Of a stretch of 64,000 bases of DNA, positions 40,158 to 49,228 are shown one piece after another (the first letter of the stretch is position 1; each line of letters begins with the position of its first letter). Source of the stretch: Haemophilus aegyptius. Lineage in GTDB: Bacteria > Pseudomonadota > Gammaproteobacteria > Enterobacterales > Pasteurellaceae. The stretch lies in the NCBI RefSeq assembly GCF_900475885.1, contig NZ_LS483429.1:558001-622000 (forward strand). Reading direction: 5' to 3'. Under the pieces are notes generated by a model. The model was not told where the DNA came from, ran no database searches, and saw nothing but the letters and a program-made list of their open reading frames with translations. The translations under genes and the position numbers were made by a program.

Positions 40158-41600
40158 TTATTGAAGATTTTCTTGATTTAAGACATTCAATCTAGCCAAA
40201 TCCAGCTGATTATTCAATAAGTCCACATCGGGCATCGTTTTATTGGCTTTTGCGGAAAGGGTTTTAAATCGCTCTACTTTGCCAACTAACCCTTGTTGGC
40301 CAACAAGTGCGGTGACGGTGCTGTTGTATTGGTTGCTGACAGTGGAAAGCGTATTGCCGAGTTTGTTTAAACGCTCTGCCACCAAACAAATTTGGTTATA
40401 GATTTCGCCCGCTTTTTCAGCAATTTCTTTGGCTTCAGCATTACCACGTTCGATACGCCAGAGGTTTGCCACGGTGCGTAAAATCGGCATTAGCGTAGTG
40501 TGAGAGACCATAATTACATTGCGTTCATAACCGTAATTAAATAAGGCAGGATCAGCTTTTAAAGCCTCAATATACGCAGGTTCCACCGCAATAAACATAA
40601 GAACAAAATTCGGACTACGCATGCCAATCAGATTGCTGTAATCTTTTTTATGCAGATCGTTAATATGGGTTTTTAATGCAGAAATATGTTCTTTCAGTAA
40701 ACGCTCTCGTTCAAAATCATCCTCAGAATTCACCGCACTTTCGTAAGCCACTAACGACATTTTGCTGTCGATAATTAAGTGTTTTTCATCAGGTAAATTC
40801 AACACAAAATCAGGATAATTTCGTCCACCTTGTTCATCTTTAAAATGCACTTGAGTGCGGTAATGTACATTTTCTTCAAGTCCTGCCAGTTGCAACGCTC
40901 GTTCTAATTGCACTTCGCCCCAGTTGCCTAACGTTTTCTTTTCGCCTTTCAGTGCAGAAGTTAAATTACTCGCCTCTTGCGACATATTCAGACCAATTTC
41001 CAGCACTTTTTTAATTTCCGCTTCCAATCCAGCATTGCCTTTCACGGATTCGGAGTGAATTTCATTGACGCGTTTTTGGAAACCTTCAATTTGCTCACGG
41101 AAAGGCTTGAGCAAGGTTTCCAATGCCGTTTGATTTGATTGACTAAATGATCGACTTTTTTCATCCAAAATACGATTTGCTAGGTTTTGAAATTCCACAC
41201 TCAACTGCAGCTTAGATTGTTCAAAGTTCTGTTGTTGTGCGGAAAAATATTTTTCTTTCTCTGTTAAGGTTGTTTGTAACCCCGTTAATTCTTGAGAAAG
41301 TGCGGTCAATTTTTCAGTCAAATTTTGTCGTTCTTGCGTGAGATGATGTATTTGTTCATCACGTTCAGTTAAACGATATTGCAGTCCTTGATTTTCAGTC
41401 TGTACTTTAATTGTTTGTTGTTCAAACTGGTTTTTAATGCTACTAAGTTCATCAAATTTACTGGCAAGCTGATTATAATCTTGAGTCGTCTTCGATAATT
41501 CTTGATGAAGATGTGTATATTTTTGCTGGCGTAGAATAAGTAATAAAATCAATATAATAACAACAGCTAACAAGCTGAAAAGTAACAAATTTTCTGACAT
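40158..41600 (-). CDS. rmuC: RmuC family protein
   Basis: RmuC limits inversions at short repeats in E. coli and resembles a nuclease-fold protein. It has 480 residues. An N-terminal membrane helix (about 5-23) precedes a long coiled coil (about 30-200) and the conserved RmuC domain with NWGEVQLERALQLAGL, YPDFVLNLPDEKHLIIDSKMSL and SPNFVLMFIAVEPAYIEAL. The order of a membrane anchor, coiled coil and core domain is typical. Three uptake signals are inside. It lies behind the rbs promoter region and faces away from no partner. Confidence 0.92.
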   Translation of the reverse strand: MSENLLLFSLLAVVIILILLLILRQQKYTHLHQELSKTTQDYNQLASKFDELSSIKNQFEQQTIKVQTENQGLQYRLTERDEQIHHLTQERQNLTEKLTALSQELTGLQTTLTEKEKYFSAQQQNFEQSKLQLSVEFQNLANRILDEKSRSFSQSNQTALETLLKPFREQIEGFQKRVNEIHSESVKGNAGLEAEIKKVLEIGLNMSQEASNLTSALKGEKKTLGNWGEVQLERALQLAGLEENVHYRTQVHFKDEQGGRNYPDFVLNLPDEKHLIIDSKMSLVAYESAVNSEDDFERERLLKEHISALKTHINDLHKKDYSNLIGMRSPNFVLMFIAVEPAYIEALKADPALFNYGYERNVIMVSHTTLMPILRTVANLWRIERGNAEAKEIAEKAGEIYNQICLVAERLNKLGNTLSTVSNQYNSTVTALVGQQGLVGKVERFKTLSAKANKTMPDVDLLNNQLDLARLNVLNQENLQ

Positions 41601-41764
41601 ATTTCTCTCTTAATGGAAAACACAAATTGTAGCGAAAAATATTATTTTAATTCTTGCTTTAAAGTGCGGTAAATTTTTTAACTGATTTAGAATTTATATC
41701 CATACAAAATTTAATTATTTTAGTCAATTTTGATGGCAATGCTTTAGAAAAAAATTGTTGTATT

Positions 41765-43060
41765 TTAACGGTATTTATCTAAAAACTTGTAATACTGCAC
41801 ACCAATCTTTGTCGCAAGATCTTTGATAATTCGACCACCATAAACAGAAGGGACTTTCAGTCCTTCAAAAATAGATAAACGTTCATCGTCACCCAAAATC
41901 GCCTCAGCTACAATTCGCCCCGCAAGACCAGTCAAAGCAACACCGTGACCAGAATAACCATGAGCAAAATAAATATGCGGAGAAATACGACCAAAATGTG
42001 GCGTTGAGTTTAAGGTCATATCAATCGGGCCAGCCCAGCCATAATCGATTTTTACATTTTCAAGTTGCGGAAATACACACAACATATTTTTCCGCATAAT
42101 CGCGACCATATCTTTTTCTGAGCTCGAATCACTACCAAAAAGCAAGCGATTGTCAGCACTTAAACGATAATAGTCTAATAATAAATTGTTATCGCACACC
42201 GACATGCCATTATTAATGACAGAATCAGCAACCGCTTGGCTTAACGGCTCTGTGGCGATAATAAAACTTTCCATAGGTAATATTTTACGATTAATTCCGT
42301 GATGAATAGATTTCGGGAGGACATCAATATAAGCATTGGTGGCTAAAATAACGTCTTGAGAAATAACCGCACTTTTAGCTGTTTTAACCTCAACACAACC
42401 ATTTTTCTCAACCATATCCACGACAGGAGATTGTTCAAAAATCTGAACACCCAGATCGACACAAGCTTTCGCTAAACCTAAACAATAATTAAGTGGATGC
42501 AAATGCCCTGAATTACTATCAAATAGCCCCCCCACATAAATATCACTGCCTAAGTGCTGTTTTAATTTAGTTTTATCCCAAAGTTGCATATTCTGATAGC
42601 CAAAATTTTTATGACTTTCTTTTTCCATTTCAATTAAGTCATCCATTCGGCGTTCATTTAATGCTAATGTGGCATAGCCTTTTTTCCAGTCGCATTGAAT
42701 GCTATATTTTTCAATACGTTCATCAATAATATCAATGGTCTCTAATGACATATTCCAAAGTTTATGTGCTTTATCTTCGCCAACTTGTTTAACGTATTCA
42801 TCAATGCCTTCTTCAAAGCCATTAATTGCCTGCCCACCACTACGACCAGAAGCACCAAATCCTACTCGAGCGCCCTCTAATACAATGACTTTTTTTCCTT
42901 TCTCCGCCAGTTCTAATGCTGCAGATAAACCAAAAAATCCAGCCCCGATCACACATACATCAGCATGTTCAATTTGAGTGAGCGGCGGGAATTGAAAATC
43001 TTGGTTACGAGAGTCGAAATAATAAGAGCGAACGTGTTCTTGATAGGCAAAATTAAGCAT
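41765..43060 (-). CDS. FAD-dependent amine oxidoreductase (DAO/PuuB-like)
   Basis: A flavoprotein of the D-amino-acid-oxidase superfamily. It has 431 residues from the ATG at 43060; the 19-codon extension upstream lacks support. The N-terminal FAD motif is DVCVIGAGFFGLSAALELAEKG (about 31-51), with the second dinucleotide segment GASGRSGGQAINGF. The C-terminal FAD loop is HGYSGHGVALTGLAGR. The GASGRSGGQ form is typical of gamma-glutamylputrescine oxidases (PuuB/OrdL). Divergent potD encodes a polyamine-type binding protein, so a polyamine or gamma-glutamyl-amine substrate is plausible but unproven. Confidence 0.75.
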   Translation of the reverse strand: MLNFAYQEHVRSYYFDSRNQDFQFPPLTQIEHADVCVIGAGFFGLSAALELAEKGKKVIVLEGARVGFGASGRSGGQAINGFEEGIDEYVKQVGEDKAHKLWNMSLETIDIIDERIEKYSIQCDWKKGYATLALNERRMDDLIEMEKESHKNFGYQNMQLWDKTKLKQHLGSDIYVGGLFDSNSGHLHPLNYCLGLAKACVDLGVQIFEQSPVVDMVEKNGCVEVKTAKSAVISQDVILATNAYIDVLPKSIHHGINRKILPMESFIIATEPLSQAVADSVINNGMSVCDNNLLLDYYRLSADNRLLFGSDSSSEKDMVAIMRKNMLCVFPQLENVKIDYGWAGPIDMTLNSTPHFGRISPHIYFAHGYSGHGVALTGLAGRIVAEAILGDDERLSIFEGLKVPSVYGGRIIKDLATKIGVQYYKFLDKYR

Positions 43061-43136
43061 AAAAAATCCCTTAGGAAAAAACTGGCAAAATCTTACCCCG
43101 AAAGGGAAATATGTCAAACCTTTTAGAAAAAAATGC

Positions 43137-43142
43137 TATACT
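43137..43142 (+). promoter_or_regulatory. possible potD -10 element
   Basis: TATACT at 43137-43142 lies 58 bp before potD, with no convincing -35 box. Immediately after it, CGCAAA-A-TTTGCG (about 43150-43162) is a near-palindrome resembling a PurR-type site but with an odd centre, so the assignment is uncertain. Confidence 0.35.
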
Positions 43143-43200
43143 GTGCGCGCGCAAAATTTGCGTGTTTTATGATGAACGATAACCCTCGGAGGTCAATAAA

Positions 43201-44253
43201 TTGAAAAAATTCTTTGCTCACTCACTCAAAAATCTTTTCCTTTCCACCACCGCACTTTTCGCGGCTTCCGCTTTTGCCAATAACAAACTTTACGTCTATA
43301 ACTGGACAGACTATGTGCCTTCTGATTTAGTCGCACAGTTCTCTAAAGAAACTGGCATCGAGGTAATTTATTCTACCTTTGAAAGCAACGAAGAAATGTA
43401 TGCGAAACTTAAACTTACTCAGAATACTGGTTCTGGCTATGATTTGGTGTTTCCATCAAGTTACTACGTAAATAAAATGATTAAGGAAAAGATGCTCCAA
43501 CCGATTGATCAAAGTAAATTGACCAATATTCATCAAATCCCTAAACATTTATTAAATAAAGAATTCGACCCAGAAAATAAATATTCATTACCTTACGTTT
43601 ACGGCTTAACAGGTATTGAAGTTAATGCGGATGAGATTGATCCTAAAACCATCACTAGCTGGGCGGATTTATGGAAACCTGAATTTAAAGGCAAAGTTCT
43701 CATGACCAGTGATGCGCGTGAAGTGTTTCACGTAGCATTATTGCTGGATGGTAAATCGCCAAATACCACCAATGAAGAAGACATCAAAACAGCTTATGAG
43801 CGTTTAGAAAAACTGTTACCAAATGTAGCGACTTTTAACTCTGATTCTCCTGAAGTCCCTTACGTACAAGGCGAAGTTGCAATTGGTATGATTTGGAATG
43901 GTTCAGCTTATTTAGCGCAGAAAGAAAATCAATCTCTTCAATTTGTGTATCCAAAAGAAGGGGCTATTTTCTGGATGGATAATTATGCTATTCCGAATTC
44001 CGCTCAAAACGTGGAAGGCGCACATAAGTTCATCGACTTTTTACTTCGCCCTGAAAATGCAAAAATTGTTATCGAACGTATGGGCTTTTCTATGCCAAAT
44101 AATGGGGCGAAAACATTGCTAAGCACGGAAGTTGCTAATGATCCAAAATTATTCCCACCAGCGGAAGAAGTGGAAAAAGGAATTATGCAAGGCGATGTAG
44201 GAGAAGCGGTCGATATTTATGAAAAATATTGGAGTAAATTAAAAACTAATTAG
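43201..44253 (+). CDS. potD: spermidine/putrescine periplasmic binding protein, stand-alone PotD
   Basis: Periplasmic polyamine-binding protein. It has 350 residues. The start is TTG at 43201, with GGAGGT at 43188-43193 seven bases ahead. It gives a signal peptide that starts [20 protein letters not shown] and ends AASAFA (about 27). The mature protein begins [16 protein letters not shown], typical of PotD/PotF. The WTDY, SYYVNKM and MIWNGSAY binding-site segments are intact. No potABC genes are adjacent, so it must share a transporter encoded elsewhere. An uptake signal encodes Thr-Ala-Leu in the signal peptide. It is divergent from the flavoprotein gene. Confidence 0.93.
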   Translation: MKKFFAHSLKNLFLSTTALFAASAFANNKLYVYNWTDYVPSDLVAQFSKETGIEVIYSTFESNEEMYAKLKLTQNTGSGYDLVFPSSYYVNKMIKEKMLQPIDQSKLTNIHQIPKHLLNKEFDPENKYSLPYVYGLTGIEVNADEIDPKTITSWADLWKPEFKGKVLMTSDAREVFHVALLLDGKSPNTTNEEDIKTAYERLEKLLPNVATFNSDSPEVPYVQGEVAIGMIWNGSAYLAQKENQSLQFVYPKEGAIFWMDNYAIPNSAQNVEGAHKFIDFLLRPENAKIVIERMGFSMPNNGAKTLLSTEVANDPKLFPPAEEVEKGIMQGDVGEAVDIYEKYWSKLKTN

Positions 44254-44273
44254 TTTCTCAATTTAGAAAACAA

Positions 44274-44306
44274 AAAAGTGCGGTAAAAATTTACCGCACT
44301 TTTATA
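44274..44306. terminator. terminator between convergent potD and hslU (uptake-signal pair)
   Basis: AAAAGTGCGGTAAA (44274-44287) and TTTACCGCACTTTT (44290-44303) pair perfectly with a two-base nominal loop. Both arms hold exact uptake signals. A/T tracts on both sides suit a bidirectional terminator. Confidence 0.88.
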
Positions 44307-44322
44307 TGTAAAATTTTTATCT

Positions 44323-45657
44323 TTAAAGAATAAAACGACTCAAATCTTCATTTTCAACCACTTCGCCAAGTGCATCCGCAACATAAGCCGCATCAATATT
44401 GACCGTTTGACCATTCATATCGCTTGCACTGAAAGAAATTTTATCCATTAAACGCTCCATTACCGTATGCAAACGGCGTGCACCGATATTTTCCGTTTTT
44501 TCATTCACTCGGAATGCCGCCTCAGCAATTTTCTTAACCGCCTCTGTTGTAAATTCAATATTCACGCCTTCTGTTGCCATCAACGCTTTATATTGTTCGG
44601 TTAAAGAAGCATGTGGCTCTGTTAAAATACGCTCAAAATCCGCCGCACTTAATGCGGTAAGTTCAACACGAATCGGCAAACGCCCTTGTAGTTCAGGGAT
44701 TAAATCTGAAGGACGAGCAACTTGGAATGCACCCGATGCAATAAATAAGATATGATCAGTTTTAACCATTCCGTGCTTGGTGCTAACTGTCGAGCCTTCT
44801 ACTAACGGAAGTAAATCACGTTGCACGCCTTCACGCGATACATCAGCACCACTGTATTCGCCTTTCTTACAAATTTTGTCGATTTCATCGATGAAGACGA
44901 TACCATTTTGTTCCACAGCATCAATGGCTTTTTGTTTAAGTTCTTCAGGGTTAATTAATTTCGCTGCTTCATCATCAATCAACGTTTTCAACGCATCTTT
45001 AATTTTCATTTTGCGTTTTTTCGTTTTATCTGAACCCAAATTTTGGAACAATGATTGCAGTTGATTTGTCATTTCTTCCATGCCTGGAGGAGCCATAATT
45101 TCAACCCCCATAGATACGCCAGCAGACACATCAATTTCGATTTCTTTATCATCTAATTGACCTTCACGTAATTTTTTACGGAACGCTTGGCGAGTACTGC
45201 TGTGACTATCATGGTTTTCAACTTCGCCCCACTGATTTTTTGCTGGAGGAAGTAAAGCATCCAAAATACGCTCTTCAGCCACGTCTTCAGCTCTTGCTCT
45301 GTTCTTCGCAATTTCTTGTTGGCGAACAAGTTTCATCGCACTATCCGTTAAATCACGAATAATGGAATCCACCTCTTTCCCCACGTAACCTACTTCAGTA
45401 AATTTCGTTGCTTCCACTTTGATAAATGGTGCGTTAGCTAATTTTGCTAAACGGCGCGCAATTTCAGTTTTACCCACACCAGTTGGGCCAATCATCAGGA
45501 TATTTTTTGGGGTTACTTCGTGACGCAGAGGTTCTTGAAGCTGCATACGACGCCAGCGATTACGCAGCGCAATCGCCACTGCACGCTTTGCATCGGCTTG
45601 ACCAATAATATGTTGATCTAATTCAGAAACTATTTCACGAGGAGTCATTTCAGACAT
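44323..45657 (-). CDS. hslU: HslU, ATPase subunit of the HslVU protease
   Basis: AAA+ unfoldase that feeds proteins to the HslV peptidase. It has 444 residues from the ATG at 45657, with AAGGAA ahead and the family start [21 protein letters not shown] longer frame overlaps hslV and is rejected. Walker A is GPTGVGKTE (about 57-65). The I-domain runs roughly from 110 to 240, then Walker B VFIDEIDK, and the sensor segment with [12 protein letters not shown] follows. The protein ends SRFIL, the tail that docks on HslV. It lies 10 bp after hslV. The H. influenzae complex is a known crystal structure. Confidence 0.98.
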   Translation of the reverse strand: MSEMTPREIVSELDQHIIGQADAKRAVAIALRNRWRRMQLQEPLRHEVTPKNILMIGPTGVGKTEIARRLAKLANAPFIKVEATKFTEVGYVGKEVDSIIRDLTDSAMKLVRQQEIAKNRARAEDVAEERILDALLPPAKNQWGEVENHDSHSSTRQAFRKKLREGQLDDKEIEIDVSAGVSMGVEIMAPPGMEEMTNQLQSLFQNLGSDKTKKRKMKIKDALKTLIDDEAAKLINPEELKQKAIDAVEQNGIVFIDEIDKICKKGEYSGADVSREGVQRDLLPLVEGSTVSTKHGMVKTDHILFIASGAFQVARPSDLIPELQGRLPIRVELTALSAADFERILTEPHASLTEQYKALMATEGVNIEFTTEAVKKIAEAAFRVNEKTENIGARRLHTVMERLMDKISFSASDMNGQTVNIDAAYVADALGEVVENEDLSRFIL

Positions 45658-45667
45658 AGCTTTTTCC

Positions 45668-46195
45668 TTAATTCGGTAATTCTTCAATAGTGAAATTGGT
45701 ATTTGTGAACACGCAAATATCACCCGCAATTTTCAAAGATTTTTCAACAATTTCACGAGCAGAAAGTTCGGTATTTTCCGCCAATGCACGTGCTGCAGAC
45801 AACGCATAGTTACCCCCCGATCCGATTGCTAAAATTTGATCTTCTTCGGGCTGAACCACATCGCCAATACCCGTGATGATTAAACTTTCTTTTTCATCCG
45901 CCACAATTAACATCGCTTCTAACTTACGAAGTGCGCGATCTGTACGCCAATCTTTCGCTAATTCCACCGCACTTTTTAGCAAATGCCCTTGATGCATTTC
46001 AAGTTTACGTTCAAATAATTCAAAAAGTGTAAATGCATCTGCCGTTCCACCCGCAAAACCAGCAAGCACTTTGCCATTATATAAACGGCGTACTTTACGG
46101 GCATTACCTTTCATTACGGTATTGCCTAAAGAAACTTGTCCATCACCGCCTACGACGACTTGCCCATTGCGATGTACGCTTACAATCGTTGTCAT
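45668..46195 (-). CDS. hslV: HslV, peptidase subunit of the HslVU protease
   Basis: Proteasome-related threonine peptidase. It has 175 residues. After removal of Met, the catalytic N-terminal threonine is exposed in [29 protein letters not shown] and [16 protein letters not shown] are conserved. AGGAC precedes the ATG. It is the first gene of hslVU, with a heat-shock-type promoter upstream. One uptake signal is inside (45966-45974). Confidence 0.98.
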   Translation of the reverse strand: MTTIVSVHRNGQVVVGGDGQVSLGNTVMKGNARKVRRLYNGKVLAGFAGGTADAFTLFELFERKLEMHQGHLLKSAVELAKDWRTDRALRKLEAMLIVADEKESLIITGIGDVVQPEEDQILAIGSGGNYALSAARALAENTELSAREIVEKSLKIAGDICVFTNTNFTIEELPN

Positions 46196-46230
46196 TGTTC
46201 TGTCCTTTATAAAGTGAAAAGTTGTTCGTT

Positions 46231-46258
46231 ATATGGCGACAAATTGATTAAATTCAAG
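46231..46258 (-). promoter_or_regulatory. sigma-32-type heat-shock promoter for hslVU
   Basis: Read on the minus strand, CTTGAA (46258-46253) and CGCCATAT (46238-46231) are separated by 14 bp. They match the sigma-32 consensus (CTTGAAA, then CCCCATNT) in the key bases. It lies about 36 bp ahead of the hslV start codon. hslVU is a known heat-shock operon in E. coli. Confidence 0.65.
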
Positions 46259-46414
46259 AGGGAAATTTATATTGTAGATTTATTCTTCACTCATAAATAA
46301 AAAATGTGAAGTGGATCATACTTTGAAACAGCAAACGATTGCTAATTATTGAATATAAGCTAAAAAAATGTATGATCTGAGCGGTTTTTAAATCAACGTT
46401 TGTGAGGAAAGGCA

Positions 46415-47122
46415 ATGAAAAACGGCATAAAATTATCTGTAATCGCACTTTTAACTGCAGCTGCAGTTCCAGCGATGGCAGGCAAAACAGAACCTTATAC
46501 TCAATCTGGCACTAATGCTCGTGAAATGTTACAAGAGCAAGCAATTCATTGGATTAGTGTTGATCAAATCAAACAAAGTTTAGAAGGTAAAGCACCAATT
46601 AATGTAAGCTTTGATATTGATGATACCGTGCTTTTCAGTAGCCCTTGCTTTTACCACGGACAACAAAAATTCTCACCAGGTAAACACGATTATTTGAAAA
46701 ACCAAGATTTCTGGAATGAAGTAAATGCAGGTTGCGATAAATATTCTATTCCTAAACAAATTGCCATAGATTTAATTAATATGCACCAAGCACGTGGCGA
46801 CCAAGTTTACTTTTTCACTGGCCGTACTGCTGGCAAAGTGGATGGTGTAACACCAATTTTAGAAAAAACGTTCAATATTAAGAATATGCACCCAGTTGAA
46901 TTTATGGGCAGCCGTGAACGTACAACAAAATATAACAAAACGCCTGCAATCATTTCACATAAAGTGAGTATTCACTATGGCGACAGCGATGATGATGTAC
47001 TAGCAGCTAAAGAAGCAGGTGTTCGTGGTATTCGTTTAATGCGTGCCGCAAACTCTACTTATCAACCAATGCCAACTTTAGGCGGCTATGGCGAAGAAGT
47101 GTTAATCAATTCAAGCTATTAA
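46415..47122 (+). CDS. aphA: class B acid phosphatase
   Basis: Periplasmic nonspecific phosphatase that removes phosphate from nucleotides and other organic phosphates. It has 235 residues (E. coli 237). The signal peptide MKNGIKLSVIALLTAAAVPAMA ends near residue 22. The class B/HAD motif FDIDDTVLFSS (about 66-76) carries the nucleophile and general-acid aspartates; FTGRTAGK and HYGDSDDDVLAA are motifs 2 and 3. GAGGAAAGG precedes the ATG. Such enzymes may help this NAD-dependent organism use nucleotides, which is inference. A decayed insertion sequence begins 19 bp downstream. Confidence 0.96.
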   Translation: MKNGIKLSVIALLTAAAVPAMAGKTEPYTQSGTNAREMLQEQAIHWISVDQIKQSLEGKAPINVSFDIDDTVLFSSPCFYHGQQKFSPGKHDYLKNQDFWNEVNAGCDKYSIPKQIAIDLINMHQARGDQVYFFTGRTAGKVDGVTPILEKTFNIKNMHPVEFMGSRERTTKYNKTPAIISHKVSIHYGDSDDDVLAAKEAGVRGIRLMRAANSTYQPMPTLGGYGEEVLINSSY

Positions 47123-47168
47123 TTGACCGCAAGTTGGGATTTATCTTCCCCCAAAAAGTTAGATTGAT

Positions 47169-47497
47169 TTAGTTCAAGGACTGAGTTCTGTCATTCACAG
47201 GGCTCAGCCCTTTTAGTTTCCCCTGAATGTGATCATGGTTGTAATAATGAATATACTCATGAGTTGTTTTTTCAGTTGTTTGAACTTCTCAAATCGTTTG
47301 TCGTAATAACATTCAGTTTTTAATCGTCCAAAGAAGTTTTCCATCGCATTGTTATCTAAATAATTTCCTTTCCTTGACATATTCTGTTGAATGCTATTCT
47401 CTCGTAAAATCGCCTGATAACCGACCATTTGATACAGCCAACCTTGGTCGGAATGTAAAATTGGGTTTTGCGTCTTCAAGTCTTTTTTGTTGGTTGA
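47169..47497 (-). pseudogene. IS3-family transposase orfB, C-terminal remnant
   Basis: The remnant keeps HSDQGWLYQMVGYQ and the catalytic-domain end SRKGNYLDNNAMENFFGRLK, which contains the family's glutamate-bearing helix. After FEKFKQLKKQ the frame shifts and continues in another frame as EYIHYYNHDHIQGKLKGLSP to a stop at 47169-47171. The first two thirds of the integrase domain, with the DD of the DDE triad, are deleted. Confidence 0.85.
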
Positions 47498-47965
47498 GTT
47501 CTTGCAACTTTTTTAGAATTGCGTTCTCCGCACGTAGTAAATTTTCCAATTCTAGTTCTTCCCCTCATGTTTTCGGTTTAGGTGGCATCTTAGGGTATTT
47601 CGGTTTCATGATTGGACGACTTTTAGGTTTGAGGATTAAGCCGTTTATACCTTGTTTTTCAAAGGCTTGCAGCCATTGATTAACAACGTCTGAATTGGTA
47701 ATGCCAAAATGTAAATATGCGGCTTCTGCAGAAAATTGCCCATTTTTAACCGCTTGTATTATGTTAAGTTTAAATTCAGGTAAGTAATTTTGCTTCTTAC
47801 TAAGTACGGATAATCTATTGATTTAACTATGATTAATTGGTTAATCCAACGTTTTAGTGTTATTTAGGCAAGTTGAAAATACCTGCGGGTAAGTGAACGA
47901 TTTTTACCATTTTGAAGATCAAATTCGATGACTTGTTGTTTGAAAAGAGTGTTGTATTTGGTCAT
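47498..47965 (-). pseudogene. IS3-family orfA remnant (helix-turn-helix protein)
   Basis: It begins at ATG 47965 with MTKYNTLFKQQVIEFDLQ and stops after 33 codons (TAA at 47864-47866). The rest is recoverable in other frames, including EFKLNIIQAVKNGQFSAEAA, WLQAFEKQGINGL and the lysine/proline-rich KPKYPKMPPKPK linker. This is the usual layout of IS150-type orfA, here with at least two frameshifts or stops. Confidence 0.8.
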
Positions 47966-48066
47966 AAAAAATCTACACCTTAGTTGGTTATTTAGTCAAT
48001 TTTTGGGGTGTAGATCATAAAATGCGTTTTTTACTACTAACTTTTTTAGGTTAATCAAGCGTCTTC

Positions 48067-48570
48067 CTATTTTAATAAGGAATTATCGAGTGACAAATCT
48101 TCATTTTTATTTACACCTATACCGCGTGCGATAACATTTTTGGCAATTTCGTGTGCATCTTCTAAGGAATGTTCCGTATAGCTTCCGCATTGATAGATAT
48201 TTAATTCGGGAATAGAAGCTTGATCTTGTACACCTAAAACATCTTGCATTGAAGCTAACCAAGCCTCAGACACTTCCTGTTCATTTGGTGTGCCAATCAA
48301 AGACATATAAAATCCCGTGCGACATCCCATCGGAGAAATATCAATAATTTCTATGCTATCGCCATTTAAGTGATCGCGCATAAATCCAGCAAATAAATGT
48401 TCAAGTGTATGAATGCCTTTTGGGGAAAGAATTTCTTTGTTTGGAATACAAAAACGTAAATCAAAAACAGTAATATTATCGCCTTTTGGCGTGAGCATCG
48501 TTTTTGCAATGCGTACTGCAGGTGCGTTCATTTTTGTGTGATCCACTTTAAAACTATCAAGTAATGGCAT
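48067..48570 (-). CDS. luxS: S-ribosylhomocysteine lyase (autoinducer-2 synthase)
   Basis: Cleaves S-ribosylhomocysteine to homocysteine and DPD, the precursor of autoinducer-2, in the activated methyl cycle. It has 167 residues. The metal motif H54-TLE-H58 lies in [17 protein letters not shown]. Cys83 in MGCRTGFY is the catalytic cysteine, and Cys128 in [11 protein letters not shown] completes the metal site. AAGGAAA precedes the ATG. The gene stands between the IS relic and a DedA-type gene. Confidence 0.98.
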   Translation of the reverse strand: MPLLDSFKVDHTKMNAPAVRIAKTMLTPKGDNITVFDLRFCIPNKEILSPKGIHTLEHLFAGFMRDHLNGDSIEIIDISPMGCRTGFYMSLIGTPNEQEVSEAWLASMQDVLGVQDQASIPELNIYQCGSYTEHSLEDAHEIAKNVIARGIGVNKNEDLSLDNSLLK

Positions 48571-48719
48571 AAATTTTCCTTATAAATCAGTTGGTTAAGA
48601 AATAATTGAATAAATATTTATTTTTTACAAATTTTAATGAACTTTATAGTAAGGTTCATTGTCTTATAGAATAAGCAACTTGCAGTTGTTTTAATAAAAT
48701 TGGTTCCTTAGGTTATTTG

Positions 48720-48745
48720 CCCCACATTTATTGTGGGGTTTTTTC
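48720..48745 (+). terminator. plus-strand terminator with no plus-strand gene before it
   Basis: CCCCACA (48720-48726) and TGTGGGG (48732-48738) form a stem followed by TTTTTT on the plus strand. On the minus strand no T run follows it. The nearest genes on both sides (luxS and yqaA) are on the minus strand. It may end an unannotated plus-strand transcript starting in the luxS upstream region. Confidence 0.6.
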
Positions 48746-48754
48746 TTGCTCATT

Positions 48755-49228
48755 TTATAGTAAGAATGGTGTACTCAAAAACAATAACGCAACATAACGA
48801 ACCATTTTTCCCAGAAAGATAAAGAGACTACTCGTTACAAAATTTAATCTTAACCAACCAGCTATGGCACAAAATAAATCGCCAACTACAGGCAGCCAGC
48901 TCAAAAGTAAAGCAATCGCCCCATAACGCCGTAGCTGATTTATTGCCCATAAAGTGCGGTAATTTTTGGGCTCGAATTTTGGCATCCATCGTCCAATTCC
49001 GTAAGTGGTTAAACTTCCTAAGCTATTTCCAGCGGTTGCAATCAATATTAGAGCTAATATATCTGCGTTAAATAAAGAACCTAACATTAATTTAGGTACA
49101 GCAAGCGCAACAAATATAACTTCTGAATTACCTGGTAATACTGTTGCACTCAAAAACGCGCTGATAAACATAAAGCATAAGCTATTAGCCTGCCAAAAAT
49201 CAGCACTAAAAAATGAAAAAATATCCAT
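48755..49228 (-). CDS. yqaA: YqaA-type inner membrane protein (DedA/SNARE-associated family)
   Basis: A 157-residue membrane protein with four or five hydrophobic segments. Family landmarks are FISAFLSATVLPGNSEVIFVAL near the start, GNSLGSLTTYGIGR in the middle and LLSWLPVVGDLFCAIAGWLR. DedA proteins are linked to membrane lipid and proton-motive homeostasis; the exact role of YqaA is not known. Its start codon overlaps the end of yqaB by one base, so the pair is translated as a unit, an order shared with E. coli. Confidence 0.85.
   Translation of the reverse strand: MDIFSFFSADFWQANSLCFMFISAFLSATVLPGNSEVIFVALAVPKLMLGSLFNADILALILIATAGNSLGSLTTYGIGRWMPKFEPKNYRTLWAINQLRRYGAIALLLSWLPVVGDLFCAIAGWLRLNFVTSSLFIFLGKMVRYVALLFLSTPFLL

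Larger units (their letters stand above)
47141..48016 (-). mobile_element. decayed IS3-family (IS150-like) insertion sequence
   Basis: An 876-bp relic bounded by imperfect terminal inverted repeats: TTATCTTCCCCCAAAAAGTT at 47141-47160 and, opposed, ATTTTTGGGGTGTAGAT at 47999-48015. Inside, on the minus strand, are a broken orfA and a shortened, frameshifted orfB. Intact members are about 1.2-1.5 kb, so several hundred bases, mostly the N-terminal half of orfB, have been lost. No exact target duplication could be defined. It cannot move by itself. It lies between aphA and luxS. Confidence 0.85.

Noticed and set aside
45658-45729. 24-codon N-terminal extension of HslU
   Set aside because: It overlaps hslV coding sequence, and the conserved HslU start with a good ribosome-binding site is at 45657.
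47374-47679. 101-codon plus-strand frame in the aphA-luxS gap
   Set aside because: It is antisense to the recognisable transposase remnants on the minus strand.
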